A stretch of DNA of 64,000 nt from Leuctra nigra (Eukaryota > Arthropoda > Insecta > Plecoptera > Leuctridae): assembly GCA_934045905.1 (NCBI GenBank), contig OW203768.1, positions 19,296,770 to 19,360,769 of the forward strand, read 5' to 3'. Shown here one piece after another: positions 22,661 through 33,352 of this stretch. The notes beneath the pieces are model-generated. The model searched no databases. It had not been told where the DNA came from and worked only from the letters and a program-made list of their open reading frames with translations. Positions within the stretch are counted from its first letter, which is position 1. Each line of letters starts with the position of its first letter. A program made the translations under genes and the position numbers.

Positions 22661-22875
22661 GTGAGTTTTACTAATATCTTTGCTGTTACCAATGTGCGTT
22701 AAAAGTGAGTTTTACTAATATCTTTGCTGTTACCAATGTGCGTTACCAATGTGCGTTAATAGTGAGTTTTACTAATATCTTTGCTGTTACCAATGTGCGT
22801 TACCAATGTGCGTTAAAAGTGAGTTTTACTAATATCTTTGCTGTTACCAATGTGCGTTACCAACGCTCATACTAT
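22661..22875 (+). repeat. 57-bp minisatellite, four units
   Basis: Units beginning GTGAGTTTTACTAATATC start at 22661 (44-bp short form), 22705, 22762 and 22819. The short first unit lacks one ACCAATGTGCGTT repeat that is doubled in the others. Because 57 is a multiple of three, a 19-residue periodic frame stays open, but it starts at GTG and has no other coding sign. An imperfect inverted copy of the unit start lies just upstream at 22627-22653. Confidence 0.9.
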
Positions 22876-23325
22876 ACAGATTACCCGATACTTTGAACAC
22901 GTTGTTTTAGAAGTTATTAAGTAATTGATTATGCAATTTTAATTTGGACTATATTGCACGTATACAAACAAAGTGAAACATTTTGTATCCACCCTTCTTT
23001 TGCACTTAAACGCGATTGTTATACTAGGAAATAACTCATTTGCATTTGGAGATATATGGCATTCTGGACTCATTGCATTTAGATCGAGTCTTCGTGGGGA
23101 TGGAGAGGTTGACCATGGGCAGTTTAGTAAGTTTATGGGGGTATTTGGGAATTAAAAGGATCTATACGTTTGCAGGCAGTATTGTAAAAATAAAATCATA
23201 AGATTGCAGACAGGATAGGAAAATAGATCTAAAAATGTTGCAGGCAATTTGGTAAAAAGCTATATAAATTGTGCAGGCAGAATAGAAATAAAGTTCTAAA
23301 ATGGTATTTGGCAGTATCGAAATCA
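22876..23325. other. AT-rich spacer
   Basis: Contains loosely repeated TTGCAGGCAG-AT motifs at 23172-23285 (about four, spaced 30-55 bp). No gene was recognised. Confidence 0.4.
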
Positions 23326-23696
23326 TAGTGAGTTTGACCTTGAAGATTTTTTTTAATCGATGTTTGTCATTATCTTTTACCAATGTAATTGTTACTAAAA
23401 TAAGGTTATACATACCGGTCTTCAGAACTGTGTAATGAAAATAATTTCATAGTTTGGAATGGGTTATTTTATTTGGTCCTACAGACGTTTAGTGCCTGAA
23501 AATTAGTAAAAATATGGCACTAAAATAAAATAAAAAAAATAGGATAAAATAAAACTAATAACCCCGAATAACCTATTCCAAACTATGAAATTATTTTCAT
23601 TGAACAATTCTGAAGACCGGTACGTAGCCTTATTTTAATTAACAATTACTTTTGTAAAAGATTGATAAAAATCGATTAAAAACTCTTGAAGGCCAT
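23326..23696. mobile_element. 371-bp MITE of the TTAA long-TIR family
   Basis: The two halves are inverted copies. Both carry AGTTTGACCTTGAAG- or AAAACTCTTGAAGGCCAT-like ends, ACCAATGTAATTGTTA, GAAAATAATTTCATAGTTTG and CTACAGACGTTTAGTGCC or relatives. It aligns with 25517-25888 throughout. The outermost 15 bp and the TTAA are eroded. Confidence 0.85.
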
Positions 23697-24060
23697 GAGG
23701 TCGACCAGGTGGTTGGCAGTACGGGAACAGGCAGTGAGGTAAATGGTCCAGAGTTACGAGATCCGCTGTCGCTGGAACTCTGGAGTCGAAGATGGCGCGA
23801 GATTTGTCGCCGTTATTTCACACTTCGCTCTGACATTTGAATCAAGCATTTTAGGGTCATAAAAATAACTTTACGACGAGTGAACGGCCTTAGTTTCGCT
23901 TGTAATTAATACGCGATATGCACACGGGGCGCGCTAATGTCGCTCACTGAGAGTTATAATGGTGGGGGGGGGGGGGGGGGGGGGGGGGGTATGACGAAGT
24001 GCGCGCAATATCTCGACAGCCCTCCTTCCTCCTGCCTCCTTCCTCCTTCCTCCTTCCGTC
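23697..24060. other. GC-richer patch with 26-G tract and CCTCCTT microsatellite
   Basis: 23697-23960 is clearly more GC- and CpG-rich than its neighbours (ATGGCGCGAGATTTGTCGCC, GGGGCGCGCTAATGTCG) but no frame or promoter set was recognised. A tract of 26 G follows at 23964-23989. A CCTCCTTCCTCCTG repeat spans 24021-24058. Confidence 0.5.
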
Positions 24061-25195
24061 ACTCAACCTCCTGCTTGCTGCCACATTCAGTTCGGGCGCC
24101 AAGCAACCCGATCCACTTGAGAAATCATACTCATTATAATATACTTTAATTATATTACTTAGGCATCTTCATCATTATACTTTCTATAATATAATATATG
24201 ATTGAACTTCTTTCTTGGTCTATAAGAATAATAGGTATTGTAGAGCCAAGATTATATGGATTTATCACTTTTAATCACGAAATTTTGCTTTAAAATCAAA
24301 CATTTTGTAAAACTTCAATTTTGTGATTTTATATTATTTGTGTTGATTAACATAAAATTAAGAGAAATTATATCTTAAAACCACCAAAACGCGAAATTAC
24401 CAATATTTAAAACAAATAAAGGCAATTTTAAAACCAAATAATCTTGGCACTAGGTATTAGGTATTAGGTACACAAATAGTTTAATTTCAGTGTTCTCTAT
24501 CTCTAACATTGCACCTCTTTTAATCGATATATCCATCAAAATGGTTAAATAACTTGTAAATGTTTGGCATCGCTTTATGTTGGGATAGACTACTACTACT
24601 ACGCATTGAATGTTTTCATCGATGTTGAAGGCCGCACTTCTTTACAACATTCTGACTTTATAAAGACATATTTTTAATTCTGTTACGATCAGATCATGTC
24701 TACAAATATAAATACGACTCTTTGATACGACTATAAGAAGCATTGTTGTACTGTGACAGGTTTTACTGCAATTTGGTTAAATGTAAGACAATCTCAGCCA
24801 TCACAGCGGAAAAGTTGACCCTTGTCCATTACAATAAGCCGCGAAGGCGCGCTTTGTCTGTGTACATCGATGACAGGGTTCCGAATCCCAAACAAAAAGC
24901 GTTTGTCAATGGTATAATTAGAACTATTGTACTATTGACATCAGGCAAATTAATGCTTCCTCCTTCATGCCAGGACCTTGACGCAGCTTCTTACTTTTCC
25001 TATTCTAGGTATATTTTTACATTTTACCCTTACAACTGTCTACTTCTAACATTTTCCCTTACACTTTGCAACTTACAAAATGAATACCGTTTTACAACAT
25101 GAATAGTTCAAAGTGATACTTTACATAAGGTAAATTTTGCCATGAATCGTATTACAGCATCTTCACTAGTGTATCAGCAGCAGTTAGTCGCTGGG
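24061..25195. other. AT-rich spacer
   Basis: A 119-codon frame at 24743-25102 has no recognisable domain, signal peptide or codon pattern, and I do not call it a gene. Three GGTATTAG repeats occur at 24466-24485. Confidence 0.4.
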
Positions 25196-25935
25196 GACTC
25201 ACTATTAGTCACTATTTAAGAGTTTAGTTTTGCAGTTCCACCTGTGCCACCATTTGTAATATCAACATTAAATATAATCATTTTTTTAACGTGAGTTTTG
25301 TTGTTGACAAAATATGTAGTTGGTAGCACTACGTTGGATTTCATTTCATTTCACAATGCATAGCTTAGTTCCACATTTCACATTGGTTTTTAAATCGATT
25401 ACTGTTCACTGGCTAATTGGCAATATCTATGAAGTTTGTTGGAGCATTTGCAATGGAATAAGGAAAAACAGTAAAGGAAACAGTGACTGCAGACTATTAC
25501 ATAAATTGGGTTTTAAGACGGCTGAGTAGTGAGCGTGGCCTCGAAGAGTTTTTTAATAAATTTTTATCAATATCTTCTACCAATGTAATTGTTAATAAAA
25601 TAAGGCTTTGTACGAGTCTTCAGAACCGTTCAATGGAAATAATGTCATAATTTTCAATAAGTTATTAGTTTTATTTCGTCCTACAGACGTTTACGCAGTA
25701 TTTTTACTAATTTTAGGGCACTAAACATCTGTTGGACAAAATAAAACTAATACACCTATGAAATTATTTTCATTGAACTGATCTGAAAACTCGTACAAAG
25801 CTGTATTTTATTAACAATTACACTGGTAAAAGATTTTGATACAAATCGATTAAAAACTTTCCATGGTCAAACTCACTACTCAGCCGTCTTAATTGCCTAT
25901 TTGCATCTGTATTGATAACTGGATGTAACATAGAA
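25196..25935 (+). repeat. Duplicated segment, copy with MITE insertion
   Basis: Aligns in direct orientation with 27150-27665. Shared blocks are TAGTCACTATTTAAGAGTTT, CACCTGTGCCACCATTTGTA, GTTGGTAGCACTAC, TTTTTAAATCGATTACTGTT, GCAATATCTATGAAGT and GCATTTGCAATGGAATAAGG. This copy is interrupted by the MITE at 25517-25888. The other copy carries a different insertion of about 165 bp at 27315-27480. Confidence 0.88.
25517..25888. mobile_element. 372-bp MITE of the TTAA long-TIR family, empty site known
   Basis: The perfect ends GACGGCTGAGTAGTGAG and CTCACTACTCAGCCGTC continue as inverted arms of about 180 bp. TTAA flanks both sides (25513-25516, 25889-25892). The paralogous segment at 27611-27630 reads TGGGTTTTAATTGCC without the element, so the insertion point and a single TTAA target are directly visible. 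TTAA duplication suits piggyBac-like elements; a TA duplication with an extra A is formally equal. Confidence 0.95.
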
Positions 25936-27149
25936 TCTACGTGTTCCTGCTATTCTGCATCCAAGTCCTCCACATCGGAGAAGAGACCCGGCGCCTCCAC
26001 CGCGCGCGGCAGCGACTGTACTCTGTGGTCACGTGACTAATGACGCGTCAATAACCGCCTGGCGACTAATTGCTCAACTATCCATCACACAGACACGGGT
26101 CCGGAGTTCGACACCAGACACGTCGACGATCCGCATTGTGCCCAGCCGTCTTAGGGCAAGAATATCATGTGTTACCATGGATACCAGGATGTAACACACT
26201 ATCAGGGGAAATGGATCAAATTCTTATGGAATTTATACTTTATAAAAGCATTAAATGTGTCGAAGTTCAAAGATATTGAAACCCAAACCCCAGGGAATGA
26301 AGCCATTCTGTGTAGTTTCTATTGATAGTTTACACGAATTTCTTTTGTTTTGTATCAGCGATTGCAAACATTTTAAGTTTCCTCCGAGGACGGGTATTGT
26401 ATTTGCACGTTGAGAGGTCAGAATTAACTTATAAATGGAGGTAAATCGAGGTTATAATTTGAGTGATTTCTCTTCATATTAAAGAATTCTCCGGAGCCTA
26501 CAATTGCCCAGGTAGCCATGTGACAATGATCAAATATCGCCAAAACAGCACAGAATCACAGGTATTCTTAATGGTGCCATCAAGATGGTGGCAACGATGA
26601 TGTATTTCTCATGCAAGTTATGAATACATCTTCTCTTGTTGCGTAGTATAACCAACCCCTAAAAAGGTTACAAAACAGTAAATATGGGGACATTCAATAA
26701 TGATTCTCCACATTGGTTTAGAATATTACTGCACTAGTATAGTCTACTGTTAAAGTTTTTAACGAATAATCATGAAAAGATCAGATAAAGTTCCACAAGA
26801 ATACAAAAGTACTTACTTCAAACGTCTTTTTAAATTGACTAAAATTTATTGAATCAAACTCACTTTGGAGTAAGTATCTTAAATTGAATGGCCAACTCAA
26901 TATATACATAATCCCGCAATATGATGTTCAAGATGGAGAAATATCATTATAAAATCAATCAATAAGAAGGAGTCAAAGTAATAAGTAACATTTTTCTTGA
27001 TAAATAACTAAGACGACATTGAATAATGAGACCACAGTATAAAGTTTCGACAAAGTATAACTTTGTAACTGGCTTTGTAGTTGCCTTGCACAGTTGTAGA
27101 GTCTGAGAGAAATACTCAAACTAATCGCTAAACCAAAACTTCGCTTGGG
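25936..27149. other. Spacer with GC-rich patch
   Basis: 26000-26140 is GC-rich (GCGCCTCCACCGCGCGCGGC) and may be a relic of a SINE head (GGAGTTCGACACC). The rest is AT-rich with no recognised gene. Confidence 0.4.
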
Positions 27150-27665
27150 ACTCACTTTTAGTCACTATTTAAGAGTTTCGTTTTGCAGTCCCACCTGTGC
27201 CACCATTTGTAATATCAACATTTAATATTAACATTTTTTTTACGTGAGTTTTGTTGGTGACATAATATATAGTTGGTAGCACTACATTGGATATCATTTC
27301 ATTTCACAAAGCATAAGATCTTCAAATATTTCATATTAATGTAGAATTATTATGCTTAGTTGTTATACCTATTGAATCTCAAATTCATCTACTTGTTTAT
27401 TTGTTATACTGTGTCCTTGTGGCAACCATTTCTTATGGCAGTGTTTTTAATAAAGTATTCTTCTTCTTCTACCACCACATTTCAGATTGCTTTTTAAATC
27501 GATTACTGTTAGTTTGGTAATTGGCAATATCTATGAAGTGTGTTCAAGCATTTGCAATGGAATAAGGAAAAATAGTCCAAAATTCAGTGACTGCAGATTG
27601 TTTCACAAATTGGGTTTTAATTGCCTACTTGCATTTGTATTGATAACCAAATGTATCATACAATT
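27150..27665 (+). repeat. Duplicated segment, copy with empty MITE site
   Basis: Direct-orientation paralogue of 25196-25935. The stretch 27315-27480 is not in the other copy. It ends with AATAAAGTATTCTTCTTCTTCT, which resembles a polyadenylation signal followed by a pyrimidine repeat, so it may be a retroposed insert. TTAA at 27617-27620 is the unoccupied target of the MITE seen at 25517. Confidence 0.88.
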
Positions 27666-28319
27666 TGCTGAGTCTGGCTCGTTGCCTTGGTACTAATTTA
27701 TCTTACCGATAACTTCTGTGTAGGCTGTTTAACTGGGAGTTATTTTATTCTGTGGACAGTTATGATTATACAACTCTATGAAATTGGCTTAACATCACTT
27801 TTAAGGTTTCAAACCGGAGTGTTATAGTATGTTAAAGCAAGCGTTATGTGGCGTTTAGAACAATATATAGTCCATCCCATGATCTGAACAGTGAAACTAA
27901 TTGTTTTACTTTGATTGCATCAGATTCTAAAATTAGTTATTTTAATCTAATATTTAATTGCAAGTTATCATGGGACGGACATTGTGTAGTACAGGAAGAA
28001 TATCTGTACCTGGGAGGTAGAAGGGTGGAAGACAATTTCAATGATTCTTGAGGTGAGCTAATACACCAGTATTTCTGGTTTCATCCAATCATATTTGTAA
28101 AGGTGTAATAAGTTATTGCGTGCGTAAGGGAAGATTTCAATATGCCTGTATTTGTCAAATAGAGCTTGATTAGATCATTCCAAAAGCGTGCAATGCAAAA
28201 TCGAGAAATTTGACTTTCTCCATTCTATCTCTGTGGTAGAGATTTTAATCGATATAATAACTAAAATTGAAGTTTCATACCCACACATCTGCTTTCTTTT
28301 AAGTTTCTTTTTTTTTTAC
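27666..28319. other. AT-rich spacer
   Basis: No feature could be supported. Confidence 0.4.
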
Positions 28320-28600
28320 AGTCGCCTTTTGTCCCGGGTTCGATCCTGTACCGGGTTCGAGTCTCGTCGACTTTTAATCCCTACTTCTCTGTTTCCACCC
28401 CCACCTCCTGCCCCACCCCCGCCGCCCCCGGCGCGTGGTGCCAGATTATGCCGCCTTTTCAATTCCACGTACTGTTATTCAATCCACCCCCCCCCCCCCC
28501 TTCCACCCCCCGCGACTCGCGATCTCGGTGGAAGCTGAGCGAGCAGGCGAGACGAGGAAGTCTCACTTAACATCAAGTCGCACCACGTGATTTGATGTGC
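28320..28600. other. C-tract rich patch with two B-box-like motifs
   Basis: CCCGGGTTCGATCCTG and ACCGGGTTCGAGTCTC at 28333-28366 are two pol III B-box-like motifs in tandem. They are followed by C-rich sequence and a C tract at about 28489-28501. Probably a SINE or tRNA-derived relic; the A box is not recognisable. The CGCGACTCGCGATCTC stretch is locally CpG-rich. Confidence 0.45.
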
Positions 28601-30718
28601 GACTTTGGCGCGACGGGTGGTGAGTTGTGAAAACAATTCAATATTGAGGAAATATTATTATGAAAACATAAACGCGTAGCTTTATCCATTAATCCGGCTC
28701 CCAGAACTTCAAAACCTACATTGATCCATGGAGTTACCTAAGGTATTTCATTATAGTTTTAGGGAGGTACCTCAGGATATATTTTTATATCCTCTTTGTC
28801 GGTTGCTTTTACAAGTATCACCTCTATGTCCTTTAAGGTGAAACGATCTCCAAGTTTATTTTTAATCCATTTTCACTCCAATTTATTGCAATTTAATCAG
28901 CTGGATTCACAAAATGTTTTAAGCCTTATTCCGGCATAACTTTATGCCGGTATAGCATTATAACTACCAATATCTCTATTACCATGATATTACCATGTTA
29001 AAACTAAGTATTTTATCATTATAAATGGCGATTTGTACAATTATATTCATAAAGATATGCCGGTAAAACATGGTAATAGCTAATATAGATATTAGATTTT
29101 TTGGTCATAAAGTTATACTTAGTGTGTGACACATGTCATTCAAACTGAGATTAATGGATATGAAGTGCTCTGTATACAAAGCAAGGTTCTTGTCCATGAA
29201 GAGTTGCAGCCTAGTGGGCAATTTTCAAGCTAAGACTTACAACTCTCTTGGAAAGACAGAATGGAACATTATGATCAAAGTTCTTTGCTTAACACAAAAT
29301 GTACATTAATGTCTTGAGCAATACAATTTTGAAGCAGATTCGTTGGTTTAAGCATAAAGAAATGTGTATTCGAACAAATAAGCGATACGTGATGGAGCCA
29401 CTTCTGGCAGGAAAATTTTTAGATGCACTTTTTTATTTTGAAGCTCGTGTTTCCATATGGCAGTGGAAAATGAGAAACAATTGAAATTTAGACTAAGTTA
29501 CAAGTTTACTTTTTCACCGATAACAAACAACTCAAGCAAATTTAATATAATTTATTTATATAAATATCCCCGTGATATCCTCCATTATTCCCCTAATGGC
29601 TAGTATATCAAAGAATCCACAAGAGGTCAGTCGTGTTCCTTATTTTCTCGAATTATTCATATTTCATGCAATCATGTTTTTTCGTGTAAGTCACACTCGA
29701 AGACTTTTAATGTTGAATTAGTGCTGTACCATAAATGTAACTTTGTTGTAACTTTTGATCATTGTTGATTTTTATTTTAAAAAACGATACGAAAAAATCA
29801 CTTTTGGTTTGTGCATATTTCACATTGTAATCTTATCAAAATCACCCCACGTCTATTTGTGGATCAAATTGACAAACTTAATACCTACTCTAGACGAATA
29901 TACAACAGAAAGTTAACTTAAAATATTACTTGTTTGATCACATCTGGCTGTGCAGATTGCAGTTCATGGTATTCAACTAGACAATTTAGATGCAACTGAC
30001 TCATCTTTTTCTACCCTTACTCGTCAGTTCCATGTATCCTTTGAACCATCAGCATACATGGCTTTAAACTACGCCAAATCGTATTCTTATAAAATCAGGA
30101 CTCAGGATGGTCTTCATTCAAACTTTTAACTAATACATTTTACGTGTGATCAGAAGATAATATGTTTTCACTTCCCATAATCTTGAATATATATAAATTT
30201 ATATATGGAATTAATCTAATTGTGCTCTACAAACCTTGAAAAAACAGGAATAAAATTCTTCAAAAGAGCTGTGATAATTTCTTTGAATACATTTACATCC
30301 TATTTCAAAACAAGCATGACATGTAATTTAAAATATAATTAACCCTTAAAGTTCTCGATAGATTTAACTAAATAAGTATTGTCAAACACTCTTAAAATCA
30401 TGGTTCCAATAACCATTCAAAATTTTACAATTGATCGGTCAAACGGTATTATTTTTCATTTCAATCACACGATCTTATTAAAATACGTGTGACCGCTCAT
30501 ATGACATTAGTGTCCGTGCAAAATTTCAGATCAATGGTCGAATGATGTGACTTGTGAGGTGCAAGCAAAAACACACGAAAAACACAAAAAGAAGAAACAT
30601 AAGAGTCCCATTCTAAAATTGAATTGTTCTTGCAAAAGGTTATGATTAGGTACTTACAGTACATACTAACTGATAGGACAGAAGTCAGGATAGGAGATCA
30701 ATTTTCATAGAGTTAAAT
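28601..30718. other. Long AT-rich stretch without recognised gene
   Basis: A weak inverted arrangement (ATTCCGGCATAACTTTATGCCGG near 28930 and GCCGGTAAAACATGGTAATAG near 29058) may be an eroded MITE at about 28925-29122. Otherwise nothing could be supported. Confidence 0.4.
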
Positions 30719-32027
30719 CTACGCTCCACCCAGCCAAGTCGTACTGTACACTCACAGTCACTCAACATACCGTAAATGCATAATAAAATGAGGAGCAGAC
30801 CAAACACTTTTACTGTAAGCAACAACATGGCATTTTCGGCCTACTGGATCTCAACATTGGGAAATCTCACATTGTTGCGAAATATCTTAATTTCGAGCTA
30901 TGGCCCACCCCACCCCATATACCAAATTTGGGAACAACAGGTTATGCCATTTGCGAGCTAGAGGGCCGTAAAAACAGTGAAATTACACCCCTTTTAAAAC
31001 CTATCTTGATCTGATGATGATGATGATATCACGAAACACCGCAATCACTGCCACAGCCTAAACAGCAGAGCCGATCGATCTGAAATTTTCACCACATGTG
31101 CACTTTTGGCGTCTGAGGTGCCTTTTTATAAAACCAACCGGCAGCCGCCATTTTGAAACCGGAAGTGACGTCATATCTCGAAAACGGCTAGACCGATCGG
31201 AATGAAACCAGCGCCAAATGATTCAGATGGTCATCTATATGAAATACCAATAGTAAAAAAAGAAATGTACTTTTACCGAAACCGGAAATGACGTCATAAA
31301 AATGAAGAATTAGACTTTAATTACCTCTTACTACAATAACTACATTCAGAATTCTTATAATGATACATAACATTTATAGAAATAAATTCTAGGTGGCAGT
31401 TATTTCTTCCGCCATTTTGAAAACCGGAAAAGATGCCATATCTCGAAAACAGCTGGGCCGATTGGAATGATGCTTTCGTAATTCTTTATGCAATATCATC
31501 TTAAGCATATATTATTTAGACCAAACACAATTTTTCGTAGTAACCAATTCGGAAATAGCGTATTTTTTTAAGGAATTATTCATTGTTGCTCCAATATGTG
31601 TTACAAGTTGTGCAAATAAACTAAAAAAAGGAGTGATATCCCCATAAAAAACACTCCGTGTAAAAATACCAGCCAAGTCTCTTCAACTATAAAAAAATAG
31701 ATGAAATCTAAAAATTCAGCACTGAGAAGTAGTGATATCAAAAATGGGCCAAGTCAAAACTTAATTTGAAAAACCAAAATATACTTGGCGCATCGTTTTT
31801 AAGGGCATTATAAGTATATTATATATATTTAGGTCATTTGATATTTGCATATGCTTCTTTACTATGTATATACACGATGCGCCAAGTGTATTTTGATTTT
31901 TCAAATTAAGTTTTGACTTGGCCCATTTTTGATATCACTACTTCTCAGTGCTGAATTTTTAGATTTCATCTATTTTTTATAGTTGAAGAGACTTGGCTGG
32001 TATTTTTACACGGAGTGTTTTTTATGG
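30719..32027 (-). mobile_element. Composite element family H, copy 1
   Basis: Read on the minus strand it is collinear with 40564-41865. It begins with a 387-bp palindrome (31641-32027) and continues through blocks with repeated CACTTCCGG-AAATGGCGG and CGATCGATCTGAAATTTT motifs. It ends at the GGCTGGGTGGAGC region. The 3' hairpin present in the other copies is shortened here (GGGTGGAGCGTAG). The body repeats a module three times at about 31071, 31187 and 31440 (GACCGATCGGAATGA type), so it was built by internal duplication. No transposase was recognised. Confidence 0.85.
31641..32027. mobile_element. Palindromic module, CCCATAAAAAACACTCC ends, copy 1
   Basis: The arms of about 165 bp are near-perfect inverted repeats (AAAAATACCAGCCAAGTCTC, AAATTCAGCACTGAGAAGTA, GGCCAAGTCAAAACTTAATT and CTTGGCGCATCGT with complements). 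The loop is short and AT-rich near 31800-31860. A standalone copy is at 52866-53233 and another in family H at 40564-40935. Confidence 0.92.
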
Positions 32028-32137
32028 TATGAGTTAGGAGTACAACAAGGCAGTGCTCTAGGACCTTTCATGTTTATCATCAGTATAAAAAATTATATTC
32101 TTTGTAAAATAGAGTCGCCAATAGTATTTTCATTATA
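32028..32137 (+). pseudogene. Non-LTR reverse transcriptase fragment
   Basis: Immediately after the palindrome, frame 32028 reads YELGVQQGSALGPFMFIISI, then runs to a stop at about 32137. The GVxQGSxLGPxLF motif is a hallmark of non-LTR (LINE) reverse transcriptases, in the block just before the active-site region. The usual continuation IYINDL and the YADD box are not found. Only about 36 codons remain, truncated by the palindrome on the 5' side. Which LINE clade is not decidable from this piece. Confidence 0.82.
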
Positions 32138-32904
32138 AATAATCCCTATTCCTACAATTTGACTTTGTCTCCCTGTCCTCTTCATAGTTTGTTCCACTGA
32201 AACTTGCCTATAGTCGACTCCACATTGCCCGGCACAGATTGCGATCGTCTGATTGGCTACCGATGCCAGCCAATAACTCGCGCTGACTGATGAGAATCGG
32301 AAATTAAAAATACACAGTTACTTCATTGAATTCTTATCGGCGCTACTAACCATGTCGTGAACGTCGACTGGCAAGTATTTCACTTGTAATCGATACGGCG
32401 GAATTCCTTGTTGAAGTATGCCAGTATAATTGCTAGACATTTGTCACGGTGTTAAGACAAGTGGAGGATGTTTTGTTGCTGCTGACTCGGAGCTTTGTTG
32501 GGAGATAAAAAAACTGTTCTTTTCCCTCACACAGAGTTTGTTAGTGGAGAGAAAAATAGAAGAAAGTTGCTTTGATTACCGGTATCTCAATCGTTACTAC
32601 TCCATCAGATGAAATCTTACTTTCATTTCATGCGTTGACACTTTTGGAATCATGTAATCTAGCTCTATCAATTGATGTCAATAGTAATTTTGAAGTATTC
32701 TCTCTTACATGACTCACGTCACCGTTACTAATATGATTAGTTGAAGACATGCATAATTACTGGTTTTTGAGCTCACTTAAAGAATCATAGAAATGGACTT
32801 TCGACGTTCTGACTCTGAGGTGCAGATTTAATTAAGTATTGAAATAAATATAATACTGTGTTGGAGGAACATAATAGTATTAGTTCATAACAATTGTATC
32901 ACTC
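32138..32904. other. Spacer
   Basis: No gene was recognised. The 60-codon frame at 32430 shows no domain. Confidence 0.4.
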
Positions 32905-32907
32905 TAA

Positions 32908-33126
32908 GGCCCGGTTGTACAAAGTCCCGATAAAATTAGCGGTAGGATTTATCGGCTGAAATCATGGCAGCCAATGAAACACAGCCATCTAGACCGCTAA
33001 AGTCCACTTTAGGCTAAAGTGAAGTGGACTTTAGCGGTCTAGATGGCTGTGTTTCATTGGCTGTTTCCATGGTTTCAACCGATAAATCCTACCGCTAACT
33101 TTATCGGGACTTTGTACAACAGGACC
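32908..33126. mobile_element. 219-bp foldback MITE, GGCCCGGTTG termini, copy 2
   Basis: The left arm GGCCCGGTTGTACAAAGTCC and right arm are inverted over about 105 bp each (ACCGCTAAAGTCCACTTTAG centre). TAA precedes (32905-32907) and TTAA follows. It shares the termini and the CTGTGTTTCATTGGCTGTT block with the MITE at 5518-5673, which lacks about 60 bp of this element. The right terminus is slightly mutated (GGACC). Confidence 0.9.
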
Positions 33127-33133
33127 TTAACAA

Positions 33134-33352
33134 AGTATATAGGTATCTCCTTGGATGATTTATTTCTTCGTTTCAAAACAAATTTTGCAGTCGTATTTAA
33201 GTTTCACCTCTATTTCATAAAAAACAATAAAAAAACAATTGGGATAGAAAAAAACGTGGATTTTAATGTCACTGAAATAGAGGTGAAACTTAAATACGAC
33301 TGCAAAATTTGTTTTGAAACGAAGAAATAAATCATCCAAGGAGATACCTATA
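33134..33352. mobile_element. 219-bp hairpin element with near-identical arms
   Basis: About 82 bp from 33134 (TATATAGGTATCTCCTTGG through AGTTTCACCTCTATTTC) recur as an essentially perfect inverted copy ending at 33352, around a 55-bp loop. Near identity of the arms implies a recent origin or gene conversion. The element abuts the MITE at 32908. Both strands carry the same 33-codon frame by symmetry; this is not a gene. Confidence 0.88.

Noticed and set aside
22705..22896. Periodic 19-residue repeat protein
   Set aside because: It starts at GTG, consists only of the 57-bp minisatellite, and stays open because 57 is divisible by three.
24743..25102. 119-codon open frame as a possible gene
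   Set aside because: No domain, signal peptide, promoter, or splice context was seen. AT-rich DNA of this length yields such frames by chance.
33160..33330. Viral or phage insertion as an explanation for foldback structures
   Set aside because: No integrase, capsid or polymerase similarity was seen. The foldback elements fit MITEs.
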